A stretch of DNA of 64,000 bases from Chitinivorax sp. B (GCF_005503445.1 NZ_SCOH01000015.1:1-64000), one strand, 5' to 3'; shown: positions 1-10,104, numbered from the stretch's first letter. Numbers and translations are program-made. Notes: generated from the letters alone by a model not told the origin.

Positions 1-1
1 G

Positions 2-142
2 CTGGGGGGCTTGGGGGCGGGGGCAATCTGGCATGACTGGGGCGCGTCCACCACGTATTCGCTCAGCGCCCTGGCGGCCTTGCTGGGATGGTGGGTGGCC
101 TACAGGGGGCTCCGTCTGTCTTCAATGGAACAGGTTGCATAG
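2..142 (+). CDS. C-terminal end of a membrane transporter (partial, probably MFS)
   Basis: The frame starting at base 2 is open from the window edge to TAG at 140-142 and encodes about 46 residues. They form one hydrophobic helix (YSLSALAALLGWWVAYRG) preceded by a glycine/alanine-rich stretch and followed by a short polar tail. This resembles the last transmembrane helix and cytoplasmic tail of a 12-helix major facilitator. The family call is inference from a short tail; another polytopic membrane protein is possible. The gene ends 124 bases before leuC, and that gap holds a good minus-10 box, so the two are probably separate transcription units. Confidence 0.55.
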   Translation: MGGLGAGAIWHDWGASTTYSLSALAALLGWWVAYRGLRLSSMEQVA

Positions 143-226
143 CCACTGCGCCAAGATGGTGCAAGCCATATATTGCAGAGCAACATTTAATCGCTTTTTG
201 AAGCTGGTCGGCAATAAAACTCTGTG

Positions 227-232
227 TATAAT
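227..232 (+). promoter_or_regulatory. Candidate minus-10 box for the leu operon
   Basis: A perfect TATAAT lies 35 bases before the leuC start in the only non-coding gap upstream of leuCDB. No convincing TTGACA-like minus-35 box sits 16-18 bases further upstream, so the promoter may depend on an activator. LeuO or LysR-type control is known for leu genes elsewhere but is not shown here. Confidence 0.4.
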
Positions 233-266
233 CGAATGCTCACCTAACTGAAATCCAGACGTCACC

Positions 267-1676
267 ATGGCAGGACAAACCCTCTACGACAAACTCTGGC
301 AGAGCCATGTAGTGCATGCCGAAGCCGATGGCACCGTGCTGTTGTATATCGATCGCCACCTGATTCACGAAGTCACCAGTCCGCAAGCTTTTGAAGGTCT
401 GAAGCTGGCTGGTCGCAAGCCTTGGCGCGTGTCGTCCATTGTGGCGACTGCCGATCACAATACCCCGACAGATCACTGGGATGAAGGTATCAAAGACCCG
501 ATCTCTCGCGAACAAGTTGAAACACTGGACAAGAATATCCGGGAAGTTGGCGCACTAGCCTATTTCCCATTCCGCGACCATCGCCAAGGCATCGTCCACG
601 TGGTGGGCCCGGAAAATGGCGCGACGCTGCCAGGCATGACGGTCGTGTGTGGTGACAGTCATACCTCGACACACGGCGCGTTTGCCTGTCTTGCACATGG
701 TATCGGTACCTCGGAAGTCGAACACGTGTTGGCAACACAGACACTGGTGGCGAAAAAGTCCAAGTCCATGCTGGTGCGGGTTGAAGGTCAGTTGGGCGCT
801 GGTGTAACTGCCAAGGACGTTGCACTGGCCATCATCGGCAAGATCGGAACGGCAGGTGGCACGGGCTATGCAATCGAATTCGGCGGCTCCGCCATTCGCG
901 GTTTGACGATGGAAGGCCGGATGACACTGTGCAATATGGCCATTGAGGCTGGCGCGCGTGCTGGCATGATAGGGGTCGATCAAATCACTATCGACTACAT
1001 TAAAGGCCGTCCATTTGCCCCATCTGCCGAGCAATGGGATGCGGCAGTCAACCATTGGCGTACGCTGGTCACAGATGATGGCGCGGTATTCGATACCGTC
1101 ATCAATCTGGACGCGACAGCCATTTTGCCGCAAGTGACCTGGGGTACATCGCCTGAAATGGTCACCACCATCAATGGCAAGGTGCCGGACCCAGCCAATG
1201 AAGCGGATCTGGTCAAGCGTGGCAGTATTGAGCGCGCGCTGAAGTATATGGGGTTGACGGCCAATACGCCGATTGATCAGATCCCGGTCGACAAGGTGTT
1301 CATCGGTTCCTGTACCAATTCCCGGATCGAGGATCTGCGTGAAGCGGCCAACATTGCCCGTGGTCGCAAGAAGGCGGATAACGTCAAGCTGGTGCTGATC
1401 GTGCCGGGTTCCGGTTTGGTCAAGGCGCAGGCAGAGGCAGAAGGCTTGCATCAGGTGTTTATCGAAGCGGGCTTCGAATGGCGCGAGCCGGGTTGTTCAA
1501 TGTGCTTGGCCATGAATGCAGACAGACTGGAGCCAGGTGAGCGTTGTGCGTCAACCTCAAATCGTAATTTTGAAGGGCGGCAAGGGCAGGGTGGGCGTAC
1601 TCATCTGGTCAGCCCGGCCATGGCTGCGGCTGCGGCCATTGCCGGCCACTTTGTCGATGTGCGCCAGTTTGCATAA
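267..1676 (+). CDS. leuC: 3-isopropylmalate dehydratase large subunit
   Basis: LeuC pairs with LeuD to isomerise 2-isopropylmalate to 3-isopropylmalate in cytosolic leucine synthesis. The 469-residue length matches the usual bacterial size of about 466. The 4Fe-4S ligands are visible: Cys349 in GSCTNSR and Cys410/Cys413 in PGCSMC. The N-terminus [11 protein letters not shown] and the internal [14 protein letters not shown] block are typical of the aconitase superfamily. The ATG start gives the normal family N-terminus, although the ribosome binding site is weak. It begins a leuC-entericidin-leuD-small membrane protein-leuB cluster, followed by asd. Confidence 0.98.
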   Translation: MAGQTLYDKLWQSHVVHAEADGTVLLYIDRHLIHEVTSPQAFEGLKLAGRKPWRVSSIVATADHNTPTDHWDEGIKDPISREQVETLDKNIREVGALAYFPFRDHRQGIVHVVGPENGATLPGMTVVCGDSHTSTHGAFACLAHGIGTSEVEHVLATQTLVAKKSKSMLVRVEGQLGAGVTAKDVALAIIGKIGTAGGTGYAIEFGGSAIRGLTMEGRMTLCNMAIEAGARAGMIGVDQITIDYIKGRPFAPSAEQWDAAVNHWRTLVTDDGAVFDTVINLDATAILPQVTWGTSPEMVTTINGKVPDPANEADLVKRGSIERALKYMGLTANTPIDQIPVDKVFIGSCTNSRIEDLREAANIARGRKKADNVKLVLIVPGSGLVKAQAEAEGLHQVFIEAGFEWREPGCSMCLAMNADRLEPGERCASTSNRNFEGRQGQGGRTHLVSPAMAAAAAIAGHFVDVRQFA

Positions 1677-1687
1677 GGGTGACCATC

Positions 1688-1819
1688 ATGAAACGTATTC
1701 TCATGGCGATCTCGGCGGCGTTGGTCGTGCTGGCGCTGGGCGCCTGCAACACTGTGCACGGTTTCGGCAAGGATGTCGAAAAAGTCGGTGAAAAGATCAG
1801 CAACGCAGCCAACAAGTAA
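1688..1819 (+). CDS. Entericidin A/B family small lipoprotein
   Basis: This 43-residue protein has a signal peptide (MKRILMAISAALVVLALG) ending in a lipobox with Cys20, then a short charged amphipathic tail (FGKDVEKVGEKISNAANK). That pattern defines the entericidin family of small bacterial lipoproteins; EcnA and EcnB of E. coli act as an antidote/toxin pair in the envelope. It starts 11 bases after leuC and ends 9 bases before leuD, so it is co-transcribed with leucine genes. Only one copy is present, so a toxin-antidote role is not supported. The family call is firm; the function here is unknown. Confidence 0.85.
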   Translation: MKRILMAISAALVVLALGACNTVHGFGKDVEKVGEKISNAANK

Positions 1820-1828
1820 GCGAACAGC

Positions 1829-2467
1829 ATGCAAAAATTTACTGTAATGAATGGGCTGGTATGCCCGCTGGATCGTGCCAACGTCGATACCGACGCGATC
1901 ATTCCCAAACAGTTCCTGAAGTCGATCAAACGTGCCGGCTTCGGCCCCAACCTGTTTGACGAGTGGCGTTATTTGGACCATGGCGAACCGGGGATGGATA
2001 ACAGCGTGCGGCCATTGAATCCGGATTTTGTCCTGAATTTCCCTCGTTATCATGGGGCGCAGGTATTGTTGGCACGAGAGAACTTCGGCTGTGGCAGCTC
2101 TCGCGAGCATGCTCCATGGGCGTTGGAGGACTATGGCTTCCGTGTGGTGATTGCGCCCAGTTTTGCCGATATCTTCTTCAACAACTGCTATAAGAATGGC
2201 GTGTTGCCAATCGTGTTGCCGGCTGGTGTGGTTGATCAGTTGTTCAGGGAGTGTGAGGCCGCCGAAGGATATCGCCTTGCCGTCGACTTGGCGGCACAGA
2301 CGGTTACAACGCCATCGGGCGCTGCATTCAGTTTTGATATCACTGGCCATCGCAAACACTGCATGTTGAACGGTCTGGATGAAATTGGACTGACGCTACA
2401 GCATGCCGACAAGATTCGTGCCTTCGAAGCGGCACGACGTCAACAGCAGCCTTGGTTGTTTTCGTAA
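1829..2467 (+). CDS. leuD: 3-isopropylmalate dehydratase small subunit
   Basis: LeuD supplies the swivel domain that completes the LeuCD isomerase. The 212-residue length is normal for the proteobacterial form. Diagnostic segments include [20 protein letters not shown] near the N-terminus, the [16 protein letters not shown] motif, and [14 protein letters not shown]. It follows the entericidin gene by 9 bases and precedes a small membrane protein gene by 9 bases, consistent with one operon. Confidence 0.98.
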   Translation: MQKFTVMNGLVCPLDRANVDTDAIIPKQFLKSIKRAGFGPNLFDEWRYLDHGEPGMDNSVRPLNPDFVLNFPRYHGAQVLLARENFGCGSSREHAPWALEDYGFRVVIAPSFADIFFNNCYKNGVLPIVLPAGVVDQLFRECEAAEGYRLAVDLAAQTVTTPSGAAFSFDITGHRKHCMLNGLDEIGLTLQHADKIRAFEAARRQQQPWLFS

Positions 2468-2476
2468 AAACTAGGC

Positions 2477-2770
2477 ATGATGAACCGCCGGTACCAGACG
2501 GCTCGTTTTTTCAAGCGACACTGGTTGCTGGCTTTTTTCACGACAGCCTTGGCTTTTTTGGGGTTCGGGTTGGCGTCATACAACCTGATTACCTTGCTAC
2601 AGGCCAATCTGGTACTGATTGCCGAGCATGGCTGGCAGGCGCTCCGGGACGGGGCGCTGGCGCAACTGATCGAGCTGGTCTCGTCCGGTTTGGGTGCCTT
2701 GGCATGTTATCTGATCTTCAAAGCGGGCGAAAAACTGCTCGTCGAAAAACTGACTGGCAACGATTCTTAA
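2477..2770 (+). CDS. Small two-helix membrane protein of unknown function between leuD and leuB
   Basis: This 97-residue protein has a basic N-terminus ([16 protein letters not shown]), one strong hydrophobic helix at about residues 17-36 ([20 protein letters not shown]), a polar middle, and a second hydrophobic stretch at about 68-83 ([16 protein letters not shown]). I do not recognise a named family. Gaps to leuD and leuB are only 9 and 13 bases, so it should be co-expressed with leucine synthesis. A role in leucine metabolism is not implied by anything in its sequence. Confidence 0.75.
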   Translation: MMNRRYQTARFFKRHWLLAFFTTALAFLGFGLASYNLITLLQANLVLIAEHGWQALRDGALAQLIELVSSGLGALACYLIFKAGEKLLVEKLTGNDS

Positions 2771-2783
2771 CGTAAGGCACAAC

Positions 2784-3848
2784 ATGAAAATTGCGGTTCT
2801 CCCTGGTGATGGCATTGGCCCTGAAATCGTCGCACAAGCGGTACGTGTGTTGGAGCGTTTGAGAGTTGATGGCTTGGCCGTTGAATTGGAACAAGCACCG
2901 ATTGGCGGTGCTGGCTATGATGCGTTTGGCGATCCGCTACCGGACTCGACGTTGGCATTGGCACGTGCAGCAGATGCTGTGCTGCTGGGGGCAGTGGGTG
3001 GCCCGCAATATGACAAGCTGGATCGTCCATTGCGTCCAGAACGTGGGCTGTTGCGGATTCGCAAGGAGCTGAACCTGTTTGCCAATCTGCGTCCGGCCAT
3101 GTTGTATCCTGAATTGGCGGGTGCGTCGACATTGCGCCCGGAAGTGGTGTCCGGCCTGGATATCATGATCGTCCGCGAATTGACGGGCGACATCTACTTT
3201 GGCCAGCCACGTGGTATTCATGTCAATGAACAAGGTGAGCGCGAAGGTTTCAATACCATGCGCTACAGCGAGTCTGAAATCCGTCGTATTGGCCATGTGG
3301 CTTTCCAGATTGCACAAAAGCGTAACAAGAAGTTGTGTTCCGTCGACAAGGCCAATGTGCTGGAATGCACCGAGTTCTGGAAAGAAATCATGATTGACGT
3401 GGCCAAGAACTACCCGGACGTCGAGTTGAGCCACATGTATGTCGACAATGCGGCCATGCAGTTGGTCCGGGCGCCCAAGCAGTTTGATGTGATCGTCACG
3501 GGCAACATTTTTGGCGACATCCTGTCGGACGAAGCTTCCATGCTGACCGGGTCGATTGGCATGTTGCCGTCTGCCTCGCTGGATCAGTCGAACAAAGGCT
3601 TGTACGAGCCGTGCCATGGATCGGCACCGGATATCGCAGGCAAGAACGTTGCCAACCCATTGGCCACCATTTTGTCGGTCGCCATGATGTTGCGTTACAC
3701 GTTTGGTCTGGAAGAGACGGCGGCCCGTGTTGAAAATGCCGTCAAGCGGGTTTTGGCGCAAGGTTATCGGACTGCAGACATTGCAGAAGCTGGTATGGAC
3801 AAGGTCTCAACTGCCGGCATGGGTGATGCTGTATTGGCTGTGTTGTAA
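2784..3848 (+). CDS. leuB: 3-isopropylmalate dehydrogenase
   Basis: LeuB oxidatively decarboxylates 3-isopropylmalate to 2-oxoisocaproate with NAD, the third leucine step. The 354-residue protein opens with [20 protein letters not shown] and has the substrate-binding arginines around [16 protein letters not shown]. The NAD/metal block [20 protein letters not shown] and the adenine-binding [16 protein letters not shown] are both intact. It ends the leu cluster and is followed by a 92-base gap before asd. Confidence 0.98.
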   Translation: MKIAVLPGDGIGPEIVAQAVRVLERLRVDGLAVELEQAPIGGAGYDAFGDPLPDSTLALARAADAVLLGAVGGPQYDKLDRPLRPERGLLRIRKELNLFANLRPAMLYPELAGASTLRPEVVSGLDIMIVRELTGDIYFGQPRGIHVNEQGEREGFNTMRYSESEIRRIGHVAFQIAQKRNKKLCSVDKANVLECTEFWKEIMIDVAKNYPDVELSHMYVDNAAMQLVRAPKQFDVIVTGNIFGDILSDEASMLTGSIGMLPSASLDQSNKGLYEPCHGSAPDIAGKNVANPLATILSVAMMLRYTFGLEETAARVENAVKRVLAQGYRTADIAEAGMDKVSTAGMGDAVLAVL

Positions 3849-3940
3849 CCTGCACAACGCTTTGTGCAGCCAGATTGGGCCGGCTGGGTTTGAATCAAAC
3901 AGTTTTTTTGAGTACTTTTGGATAGTTAAAGGAAGCAATC

Positions 3941-5047
3941 ATGCGAGTAGGTTTAGTCGGTTGGCGTGGAATGGTGGGCTCCGTGCTGCTGGAACGGATG
4001 CGTGAAGAGAAGGACTTCGATCTGATCGAGCCGATTTTCTTTACCACCTCGAACGTTGGCGGCAAAGGTCCGGATGTTGGCAAGGACGTTCCACCACTGA
4101 AAGATGCCAAAAATATCGACGAACTGAAATCCATGGATGTCATCATCACCTGCCAGGGGGGTGATTACACGACCGAGATTCATCCGATGCTGCGTGCGGC
4201 GGGCTGGAATGGTTACTGGATTGATGCGGCGTCCACGCTGCGTATGGAACAGAATGCGATCATCATTCTCGATCCGGTCAACCAGCACGTCATTGATGGG
4301 GCGTTGAACAAGGGTGTTAAAGACTATATCGGCGGTAACTGTACTAATAGCCTGTTGTTGATGGGTGTTGGTGGTCTGTTCAAGGCCGGCTTGGTGGAGT
4401 GGGTCAGCTCCATGACCTATCAGGCTGCATCAGGTGCTGGTGCCCAAAACATGCGCGAATTGATTGCGCAAATGGGGTCGGCACACGCATCGGTTGCATC
4501 GCTGCTGGCAGACCCCAAGTCTGCCATCTTGGAGATTGATCGCAAATTGGCCGATACCATGCGCTCCGATGCATTTCCGACCGAGCAATTCGGCGTGCCG
4601 TTGGCGGGTAGTCTGATTCCTTGGATCGACAAGCAGCTTGATAATGGCCAGTCCAAGGAGGAATGGAAAGGTCAGGCCGAAGTCAACAAGATTCTGGGTA
4701 CGGAAGCAACGATTCCGGTCGATGGTCTATGTGTTCGTATTGGCGCGATGCGTTGCCACAGCTTGGCGCTAACATTGAAGTTGAAGCGCGATCTGCCATT
4801 ATCCGAAATTGAAGCCATCATCAAATCGACCAATCAGTGGGTCAAGTTTGTGCCGAACGAGCGCGAACTGACTGTCAAAGAGCTGACGCCAACTGTAATC
4901 ACCGGTGGGTTGCAAGTGGGGGTAGGACGTGTTCGCAAGTTGAACATGGGTCCAGAGTATGTCAGTGCATTTGTCTGTGGTGACCAGTTACTGTGGGGAG
5001 CGGCGGAACCGTTGCGTCGCATGCTGCGGATCTTGCTGGCAAGATAA
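3941..5047 (+). CDS. asd: Aspartate-semialdehyde dehydrogenase
   Basis: Asd reduces aspartyl phosphate to aspartate semialdehyde with NADPH, at the branch to lysine/diaminopimelate, threonine and methionine. At 368 residues it is the Gram-negative type. It starts with [20 protein letters not shown] (nucleotide-binding GxxGxxG) and carries the catalytic cysteine in [17 protein letters not shown]. The substrate-binding block is [21 protein letters not shown] strong terminator follows 24 bases after the stop. The leuB-asd order is common in beta- and gammaproteobacteria. Confidence 0.98.
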   Translation: MRVGLVGWRGMVGSVLLERMREEKDFDLIEPIFFTTSNVGGKGPDVGKDVPPLKDAKNIDELKSMDVIITCQGGDYTTEIHPMLRAAGWNGYWIDAASTLRMEQNAIIILDPVNQHVIDGALNKGVKDYIGGNCTNSLLLMGVGGLFKAGLVEWVSSMTYQAASGAGAQNMRELIAQMGSAHASVASLLADPKSAILEIDRKLADTMRSDAFPTEQFGVPLAGSLIPWIDKQLDNGQSKEEWKGQAEVNKILGTEATIPVDGLCVRIGAMRCHSLALTLKLKRDLPLSEIEAIIKSTNQWVKFVPNERELTVKELTPTVITGGLQVGVGRVRKLNMGPEYVSAFVCGDQLLWGAAEPLRRMLRILLAR

Positions 5048-5071
5048 ATAGTCAAACAGGATGGGCCAAAC

Positions 5072-5100
5072 AAAGGGCGGGTAACCGCCCTTTGCTATTT
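5072..5100 (+). terminator. Rho-independent terminator after asd
   Basis: A perfect 9-bp stem AAAGGGCGG/CCGCCCTTT with a GTAA loop is followed by a T-rich stretch (TTTGCTATTTT). Confidence 0.85.
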
Positions 5101-5550
5101 TGAAAACTGGCCTACACTGGAGAAAGTAAACTGCGCAAAAAATCAAGCGTAATATCGCCATCTTCGGATTCGGCTGGCGCCATCAGGGATGAATGCCGAA
5201 ATGGTGGTTGCCTGAAAATTGTGTGCTGTTATGCCCTTGCTACTGAATAAATGAAGAAATTTCGCCATAAGCTTTGCGTACGGGGCGGGTTCGACAAATG
5301 ACGTTTTCGGCCAGTGATAATTCCGGTTTGTGTCGCAAGGGGTGCCTAGTCGACAGTTGGATATGATAAGAACTCATCCGCAGCGATTTCGACTTCTAAT
5401 AATGCGGATTGGCCGAATTATCAAATTAACGATTTCTTTTATACACTAAGAACATACGCTAGACTGATGAAAAACGGCCCTAGCAATTGCTTGCATGGGA
5501 TATAAGCTAGTGTTAATTTACTCGTCATTTTCTTGGGATAAGGTGTCACT
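5101..5550. other. 450-base non-coding region between asd and fimV
   Basis: No reading frame with coding character is visible on either strand. The last 150 bases are A/T-rich and include GGGATATAAG about 60 bases before the fimV start, which could serve as an extended minus-10 region. I could not find a matching minus-35 box. The fimV GTG start is preceded by GGATAAGG, an acceptable ribosome binding site. Confidence 0.5.
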
Positions 5551-8349
5551 GTGCGGATAAGATCAAAGATTAAGGCATGTGTGCTGGCGTGTTCGCTTAT
5601 GGGTATGTCGGCCGCCACCTACGCTGCTGGACTCGGCAAAATGACGGTACTGTCCGGTTTGGGACAGCCGTTGAGTGCTGAGATTGATCTCGTTTCTGTT
5701 CAGGAAGAAGAAGTTGCTACATTGACGGCCAAACTGGCTTCGCCGGAAATGTTCCGTGAAGCTCAGATTCAATATCCGTCACATCTAAATGGTTTGCGTT
5801 TTTCAGTTGAAAAGCGCGCAAATGGTCAACGCTACCTGAAGGTTGCCTCCGGTGCGCCTGTAAACGAGCCATTCATTGATGTACTGGTCGAACTCAGTTG
5901 GAATACTGGTCGTTTGGTCAAGGAATTCACTGCGCTACTGGATCCGTTGGGTGATCAGTCGCCTCGTGTTGATCAGTCGCGCGTACCACAGACGCAAGCG
6001 GTGACCAGTGATGCCGTGAGCGGCAAACCTGCTCGATCCGGACGCGCTTATGCACGTAAGGGATCACGCGTCGGCGAGCCTACCCCACCTGATCAGGTCA
6101 AACACGGCAAGACTAGGCCAACAGAGGAGATGCCACCCGCGCAAACCGCTTCAGAATCCACACCACCTACACCAACTACAGAAGCCGCATCAGGTGATTC
6201 TTATAAAGTCAAGCCTGGTGAATCATTGGCAGGAATTGCGGCCAAGTTGAAGCCTGAAGGCGTCAATTTGGATCAAATGTTGGCTGGCTTGTATCGAGCC
6301 AATGAAAATGCCTTTGACGGCAAGAACATGAATCGCCTCAAAGCTGGGCGGATTCTCAGTGTGCCGGATAAAGATGCATTGTCTGCGCTTACACCCGCAG
6401 AGGCGAGTAAGGAAGTCAAAACCCATTCCATGGATTGGCAGTCATATCGCCAGAAAATGGCTGAGGCTGTATCAAAGACCCCTGGCGAATCTACTACGGG
6501 TTCCAGCGCGAGTGGCAAGATCACTGGCAAGGTGGAAGACCGTGCTTCGCAAGAACCTGCGCCTAATCAGGATGTGGTCAAGCTGTCGCGTGGCGAGTCT
6601 GCAAAGGGTAGCAAGGGCGGTGCTGAAACCAAGGCATTGCAGGATCGTATCAATTCGATGGAAGAAGAGGCGATTGCACGAGAGAAATCGCTGAAAGAAG
6701 CCAATGAACGTGTCGCTGCCTTGCAGAAGAACGTTGAGGAAATGAAGAAATTGATGGAGATGCGCTCCAAGGGTGGTGCGGATCTCCAAGCGCAGGCGGG
6801 TGGCAAGTCTGCCAAGCCGGAAATGCCACAGACACCACCACCTGCACCAATTGTGGAAACTGCCAAGCCGGCAGAACCGGTTCCTGCGACTGATCCGAAT
6901 GCGGGGAAGGTTGAATCGGTGCAGCCGCCAGCCGAGGTGGTGCCGACCGAACAGCCCGTGCCCCAACCAGAGCCAACACCTACTCCACCTCCAACGCCAG
7001 CACCGACACCAGTCGTTACTGCGCCGCCGCCTCCGGCGCCAGAGCCGACCGTCATGGATATGGTGTTTGACAACATTGCGTTGATCGGTGGTGGTCTGGT
7101 TGCCGTTGGTGCTGGTGTCGGCGCATTGATCTGGTCTCGTCGCCGGAAGCGCCCATCGTTTGAAGACAGCATCCTCACTGGTAGTGATCTCAAGGCCAAT
7201 ACCGTGTTGGGTAACACTGGTGGCGCAATTATCAATACCAATGCAACAGAAAGCTCGTTCCTGACAGATTTCAGTCGTGCGGGTCTGGGTACGATCGATA
7301 CCGATGAGGTTGATCCTATCGCCGAAGCTGAAGTCTATATGGCTTATGGTCGCGATGCGCAGGCTGAGGAAATCCTGAAGGATGCGTTGGCGAAAGACGG
7401 GACGCGTCAAGAGATTCGTCTCAAGTTGTTGGAAATTTACGCAGCCCGCAAGAACGTGGCTACCTTTGAAGACGTGGCGACTGAACTGTATGCTGCTGTC
7501 GAAGGGCGTGGTCCGCTGTGGGCAAGTGCATCGGAAATGGGGCGTCAGCTTGATCCGGCCAATCCGTTGTATCAACAAGGTGCGATGGGTACTGCACCAA
7601 TGCCCAGGTCAGAGGCACCTGCAGCAACATTTGAAAAAACTCAGGTGATTGACCGCAGTGCAGCGGCTGTTGCAGGGGCTGTAGGTGTTGCTGCTACAGC
7701 AACAGCAGCTGCGGCAACACCCGATCTTGACTTCCAGTTGGATCTGGATGAATCGAAACAAGCTGTTGCGCCAGTTCCGGCGGCGGATTTGGATCTATCG
7801 CTACCTAAGTCGGCGGCACCCGTACCTGTACCCGCTGCGGCACCCATTGCCGAGGGTAACGTGATGGATTTCGATCTGGGTGGCTTTGGAAAGCCAGAAG
7901 TACCCGCGTCAAAGAACGCTGCTGCAGAACTGGATATGCCCGCATTGGATCTGGATATCCCTGAGCTTGGCAATGAGTTTGATTTGAGTTTGCCGGAAAC
8001 CGAGCAGGTTGCCAAAGTGCCAGCTGCAGCACCTGCAGGTGACAATCTACTGGATTTTGACTTCCAGCTGGATGCGGGTAAAGCGCCAGCAACGAATGCG
8101 CCGGATTCGTCAGTGCTGGATTTGGGTGATCTGGATTTGAATCTGGATGAAACCATTCAAGCAGGTGCTGCGCCAGTGACGGATGATGGATTGGACAGTG
8201 CTGATCCGATGACAACCAAGATTGATTTGGCACGCGCCTATCTGGACATGGGCGACAAAGAGGGTGCACGCGAGATTCTGCAGGAAGTATTGCAGGATGG
8301 TAGTACCTCACAGCAGGAAACGGCCAAGTCACTGCTCGAACAGCTGTAA
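5551..8349 (+). CDS. fimV: FimV/HubP-family polar landmark protein with LysM domain
   Basis: FimV-type proteins bind peptidoglycan and organise polar machinery such as type IV pili, type II secretion and chemotaxis. The 932-residue protein has a signal peptide (1-26) and the FimV N-terminal domain beginning LGKMTVLSGLGQPLSAEIDL. A LysM domain spans about 216-274 (YKVKPGESLAGIAAKL), followed by a coiled coil around 359-405 and a Pro-rich linker. A single transmembrane helix lies near 508-527, followed by RRRKRPSFEDS. The acidic cytoplasmic part has repeated (L/F)DLDL-type motifs, and the C-terminal FimV helix pair IDLARAYLDMGDKEGAREIL sits near 888. The start codon is GTG. Confidence 0.93.
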   Translation: MRIRSKIKACVLACSLMGMSAATYAAGLGKMTVLSGLGQPLSAEIDLVSVQEEEVATLTAKLASPEMFREAQIQYPSHLNGLRFSVEKRANGQRYLKVASGAPVNEPFIDVLVELSWNTGRLVKEFTALLDPLGDQSPRVDQSRVPQTQAVTSDAVSGKPARSGRAYARKGSRVGEPTPPDQVKHGKTRPTEEMPPAQTASESTPPTPTTEAASGDSYKVKPGESLAGIAAKLKPEGVNLDQMLAGLYRANENAFDGKNMNRLKAGRILSVPDKDALSALTPAEASKEVKTHSMDWQSYRQKMAEAVSKTPGESTTGSSASGKITGKVEDRASQEPAPNQDVVKLSRGESAKGSKGGAETKALQDRINSMEEEAIAREKSLKEANERVAALQKNVEEMKKLMEMRSKGGADLQAQAGGKSAKPEMPQTPPPAPIVETAKPAEPVPATDPNAGKVESVQPPAEVVPTEQPVPQPEPTPTPPPTPAPTPVVTAPPPPAPEPTVMDMVFDNIALIGGGLVAVGAGVGALIWSRRRKRPSFEDSILTGSDLKANTVLGNTGGAIINTNATESSFLTDFSRAGLGTIDTDEVDPIAEAEVYMAYGRDAQAEEILKDALAKDGTRQEIRLKLLEIYAARKNVATFEDVATELYAAVEGRGPLWASASEMGRQLDPANPLYQQGAMGTAPMPRSEAPAATFEKTQVIDRSAAAVAGAVGVAATATAAAATPDLDFQLDLDESKQAVAPVPAADLDLSLPKSAAPVPVPAAAPIAEGNVMDFDLGGFGKPEVPASKNAAAELDMPALDLDIPELGNEFDLSLPETEQVAKVPAAAPAGDNLLDFDFQLDAGKAPATNAPDSSVLDLGDLDLNLDETIQAGAAPVTDDGLDSADPMTTKIDLARAYLDMGDKEGAREILQEVLQDGSTSQQETAKSLLEQL

Positions 8350-8361
8350 TTCTTCTCTCAT

Positions 8362-8403
8362 CGGCGGTGCGCGGAGTATACTCGCGCACCGCCGTTTTCT
8401 TTT
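8362..8403 (+). terminator. Rho-independent terminator after fimV
   Basis: A 12-bp perfect stem CGGCGGTGCGCG/CGCGCACCGCCG encloses GAGTATACT and is followed by TTTTCTTTT. It lies 12 bases after the fimV stop and separates fimV from the next operon. Confidence 0.9.
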
Positions 8404-8465
8404 GTGTTGTTGTGTATGCAATGACACGGATTGCAAAGTTGCCCCTCGTCTTGTGAGATGGCGCC

Positions 8466-9062
8466 ATGTGTTTGCTCCGGTCTTTACATCCTGCTTGTCT
8501 ATTATTGGTTTGGGTGGCTTCGATATGTGGCTTACAGCGCCTTTCCTGGCCTGATTTGCTCGTCGTCTGTTGTTTCTTGGTATGCCTGTTGTGGCGGGAT
8601 GGTCTTGTGCATTGGTGGCAGTTGGTCAGTCGGCATCGTGTGCTGTTGCTGTCGGTGTTGATTGCTTATACCTTGATGAGTGGTATGTGGCCATTAACCT
8701 TGGATACGGTGGGAGCATCTGCAGTGCAGGTATTTCGCCTGATCGTTACATTGGGTAGCGTATCGCTATTGTGGCATTGTTTGACGTGGGCGCAATTGCT
8801 CGCAGGTTTGACAAGTTTATTAAGACCGGTAGCCTGGGTGTGGCCGGCGGTTGGGCGTTTGCCATTGCGTGTGGCTTTGGTTTTGGCTATGACGGAGCAA
8901 CGTATGACCACTCGTCATCAATTGACTTGGCAAGAGATGTTACATGGTTTGTCAACGGTGGACGAGCTGGCGTGGCAACCAACTTCGGTTCGACCGATGT
9001 GGCGGGTCTGGGATAGCCTGGTGGTGTTGGGATTGGGACTGATGATTGTGTTTGTACTATGA
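8466..9062 (+). CDS. Integral membrane protein, possibly CbiQ/EcfT-like
   Basis: This 198-residue protein is mostly hydrophobic, with about five likely membrane helices and a charged cytoplasmic loop (RMTTRHQLTWQEMLHGL). The stretch LAGLTSLLRPVAWVWPAVGR followed by LPLRVALVLAMTEQRM resembles the coupling-region arrangement of CbiQ/EcfT transmembrane components of ECF transporters, but this is only a resemblance. The stop overlaps the truA start in an ATGA, so the two are translationally coupled. No ECF ATPase is nearby. Treat the function as unknown. Confidence 0.7.
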   Translation: MCLLRSLHPACLLLVWVASICGLQRLSWPDLLVVCCFLVCLLWRDGLVHWWQLVSRHRVLLLSVLIAYTLMSGMWPLTLDTVGASAVQVFRLIVTLGSVSLLWHCLTWAQLLAGLTSLLRPVAWVWPAVGRLPLRVALVLAMTEQRMTTRHQLTWQEMLHGLSTVDELAWQPTSVRPMWRVWDSLVVLGLGLMIVFVL

Positions 9063-9865
9063 GATTGGCATTGGGTTTGGAATACTTGGGGCGAGGATTC
9101 TCCGGTTGGCAGTCTCAGCCGGCGGGGTGCACCATTCAGGATACCTTGGAATTTGCATTGGGGCAGATTGCCGGTGAAACAATCCGGGTAGTGGCGGCAG
9201 GTAGAACAGATGCGGGCGTCAACGCCTCAATGCAGGTGGTTCATTTTGATACACAGGCTGAGCGACCGTTGACGGCTTGGGTACGAGGTGTCAATCGCTT
9301 TTTGCCCGAAGAAATAGCGGTACTGTGGGCTCGTGAGGTGGATGATGCCTTTCATGCTCGTTTTTGCGCCACCGCAAGGCGTTATCGTTATATGCTGTTG
9401 AATCGTGGTGTCAGGCCGGCTTTGTTGCGAGGAGGGGTAGGCTGGTGTCATAATCCGTTGAATGTGCATGGGATGCAGATGGCAGCCAATATCCTGATTG
9501 GTGAGCATGATTTCAGTGCGTTTCGTGCTGCCGAATGCCAAGCCAAATCACCCATCAAGCATCTGTACCAACTCGATATCCGACGTCAAGGCGCCTTGAT
9601 CCAGCTTGATCTGCGTGCCAACGCCTTTTTGCATCACATGGTTCGCAATATTGTGGGTTGCCTGATTCAGGTAGGGGCCGGACGTAGGTCGTCAACATGG
9701 CTTGAGGATGTATTGGCATCACGGGATCGAAAGCTGGCAGCACCGACGTTTTCGCCAGATGGGCTGTATTTGAGCGGCGTGGACTACGAGAATGTCTGGG
9801 GTTTGGGTGACCTGACCATCTCGGATGCTAGGGAAGTGGGTTGTGATGACAAGGGGCGAGTTTGA
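9059..9865 (+). CDS. truA: tRNA pseudouridine(38-40) synthase
   Basis: TruA converts uridines 38-40 of the tRNA anticodon arm to pseudouridine. The 268-residue length is normal. The catalytic aspartate is Asp51 in AAGRTDAGVNA. Other family blocks are GFSGWQSQP near the N-terminus, the ARRYRYMLLN segment, and FLHHMVRNIVGCL. It overlaps the preceding membrane protein gene by 4 bases. Confidence 0.97.
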   Translation: MRLALGLEYLGRGFSGWQSQPAGCTIQDTLEFALGQIAGETIRVVAAGRTDAGVNASMQVVHFDTQAERPLTAWVRGVNRFLPEEIAVLWAREVDDAFHARFCATARRYRYMLLNRGVRPALLRGGVGWCHNPLNVHGMQMAANILIGEHDFSAFRAAECQAKSPIKHLYQLDIRRQGALIQLDLRANAFLHHMVRNIVGCLIQVGAGRRSSTWLEDVLASRDRKLAAPTFSPDGLYLSGVDYENVWGLGDLTISDAREVGCDDKGRV

Positions 9866-10104
9866 GCCTGCCTGGTTTGGCTAGCGGTTCCATATCAGTT
9901 GATATGTTCCAGCGGCTAAGATGAGTTGGCATATGGATGACATACATGATCTTGACCTTGTGTTGCCACTTGTCTGGTTCCCGTTTCTAGCTAGCGGTTC
10001 CGGTCACGACTGACACCGTCAGCACAAGCAGTGCGTGCATTTTCGCCCTGCACGTGGATGTGCATATGTTGAATCTATAAAAAACAAACGACAAGATCAT
10101 ACTC
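9866..10104. repeat. Intergenic region with a direct repeat and a small dyad
   Basis: CTAGCGGTTCC occurs at 9881-9891 and again at 9991-10001. A perfect dyad CATATCA-GT-TGATATG lies at 9891-9906, directly after the first copy. No gene is visible. These could be regulatory sites for the downstream FimV-like gene, or the dyad could form a weak hairpin after truA; it has no T tract. Confidence 0.4.

Noticed and set aside
6472-7578. 368-codon open frame antisense to fimV
   Set aside because: Its composition (runs of Trp, Arg, Cys and His) is that of a shadow of the low-complexity Pro/Ala-rich part of fimV.
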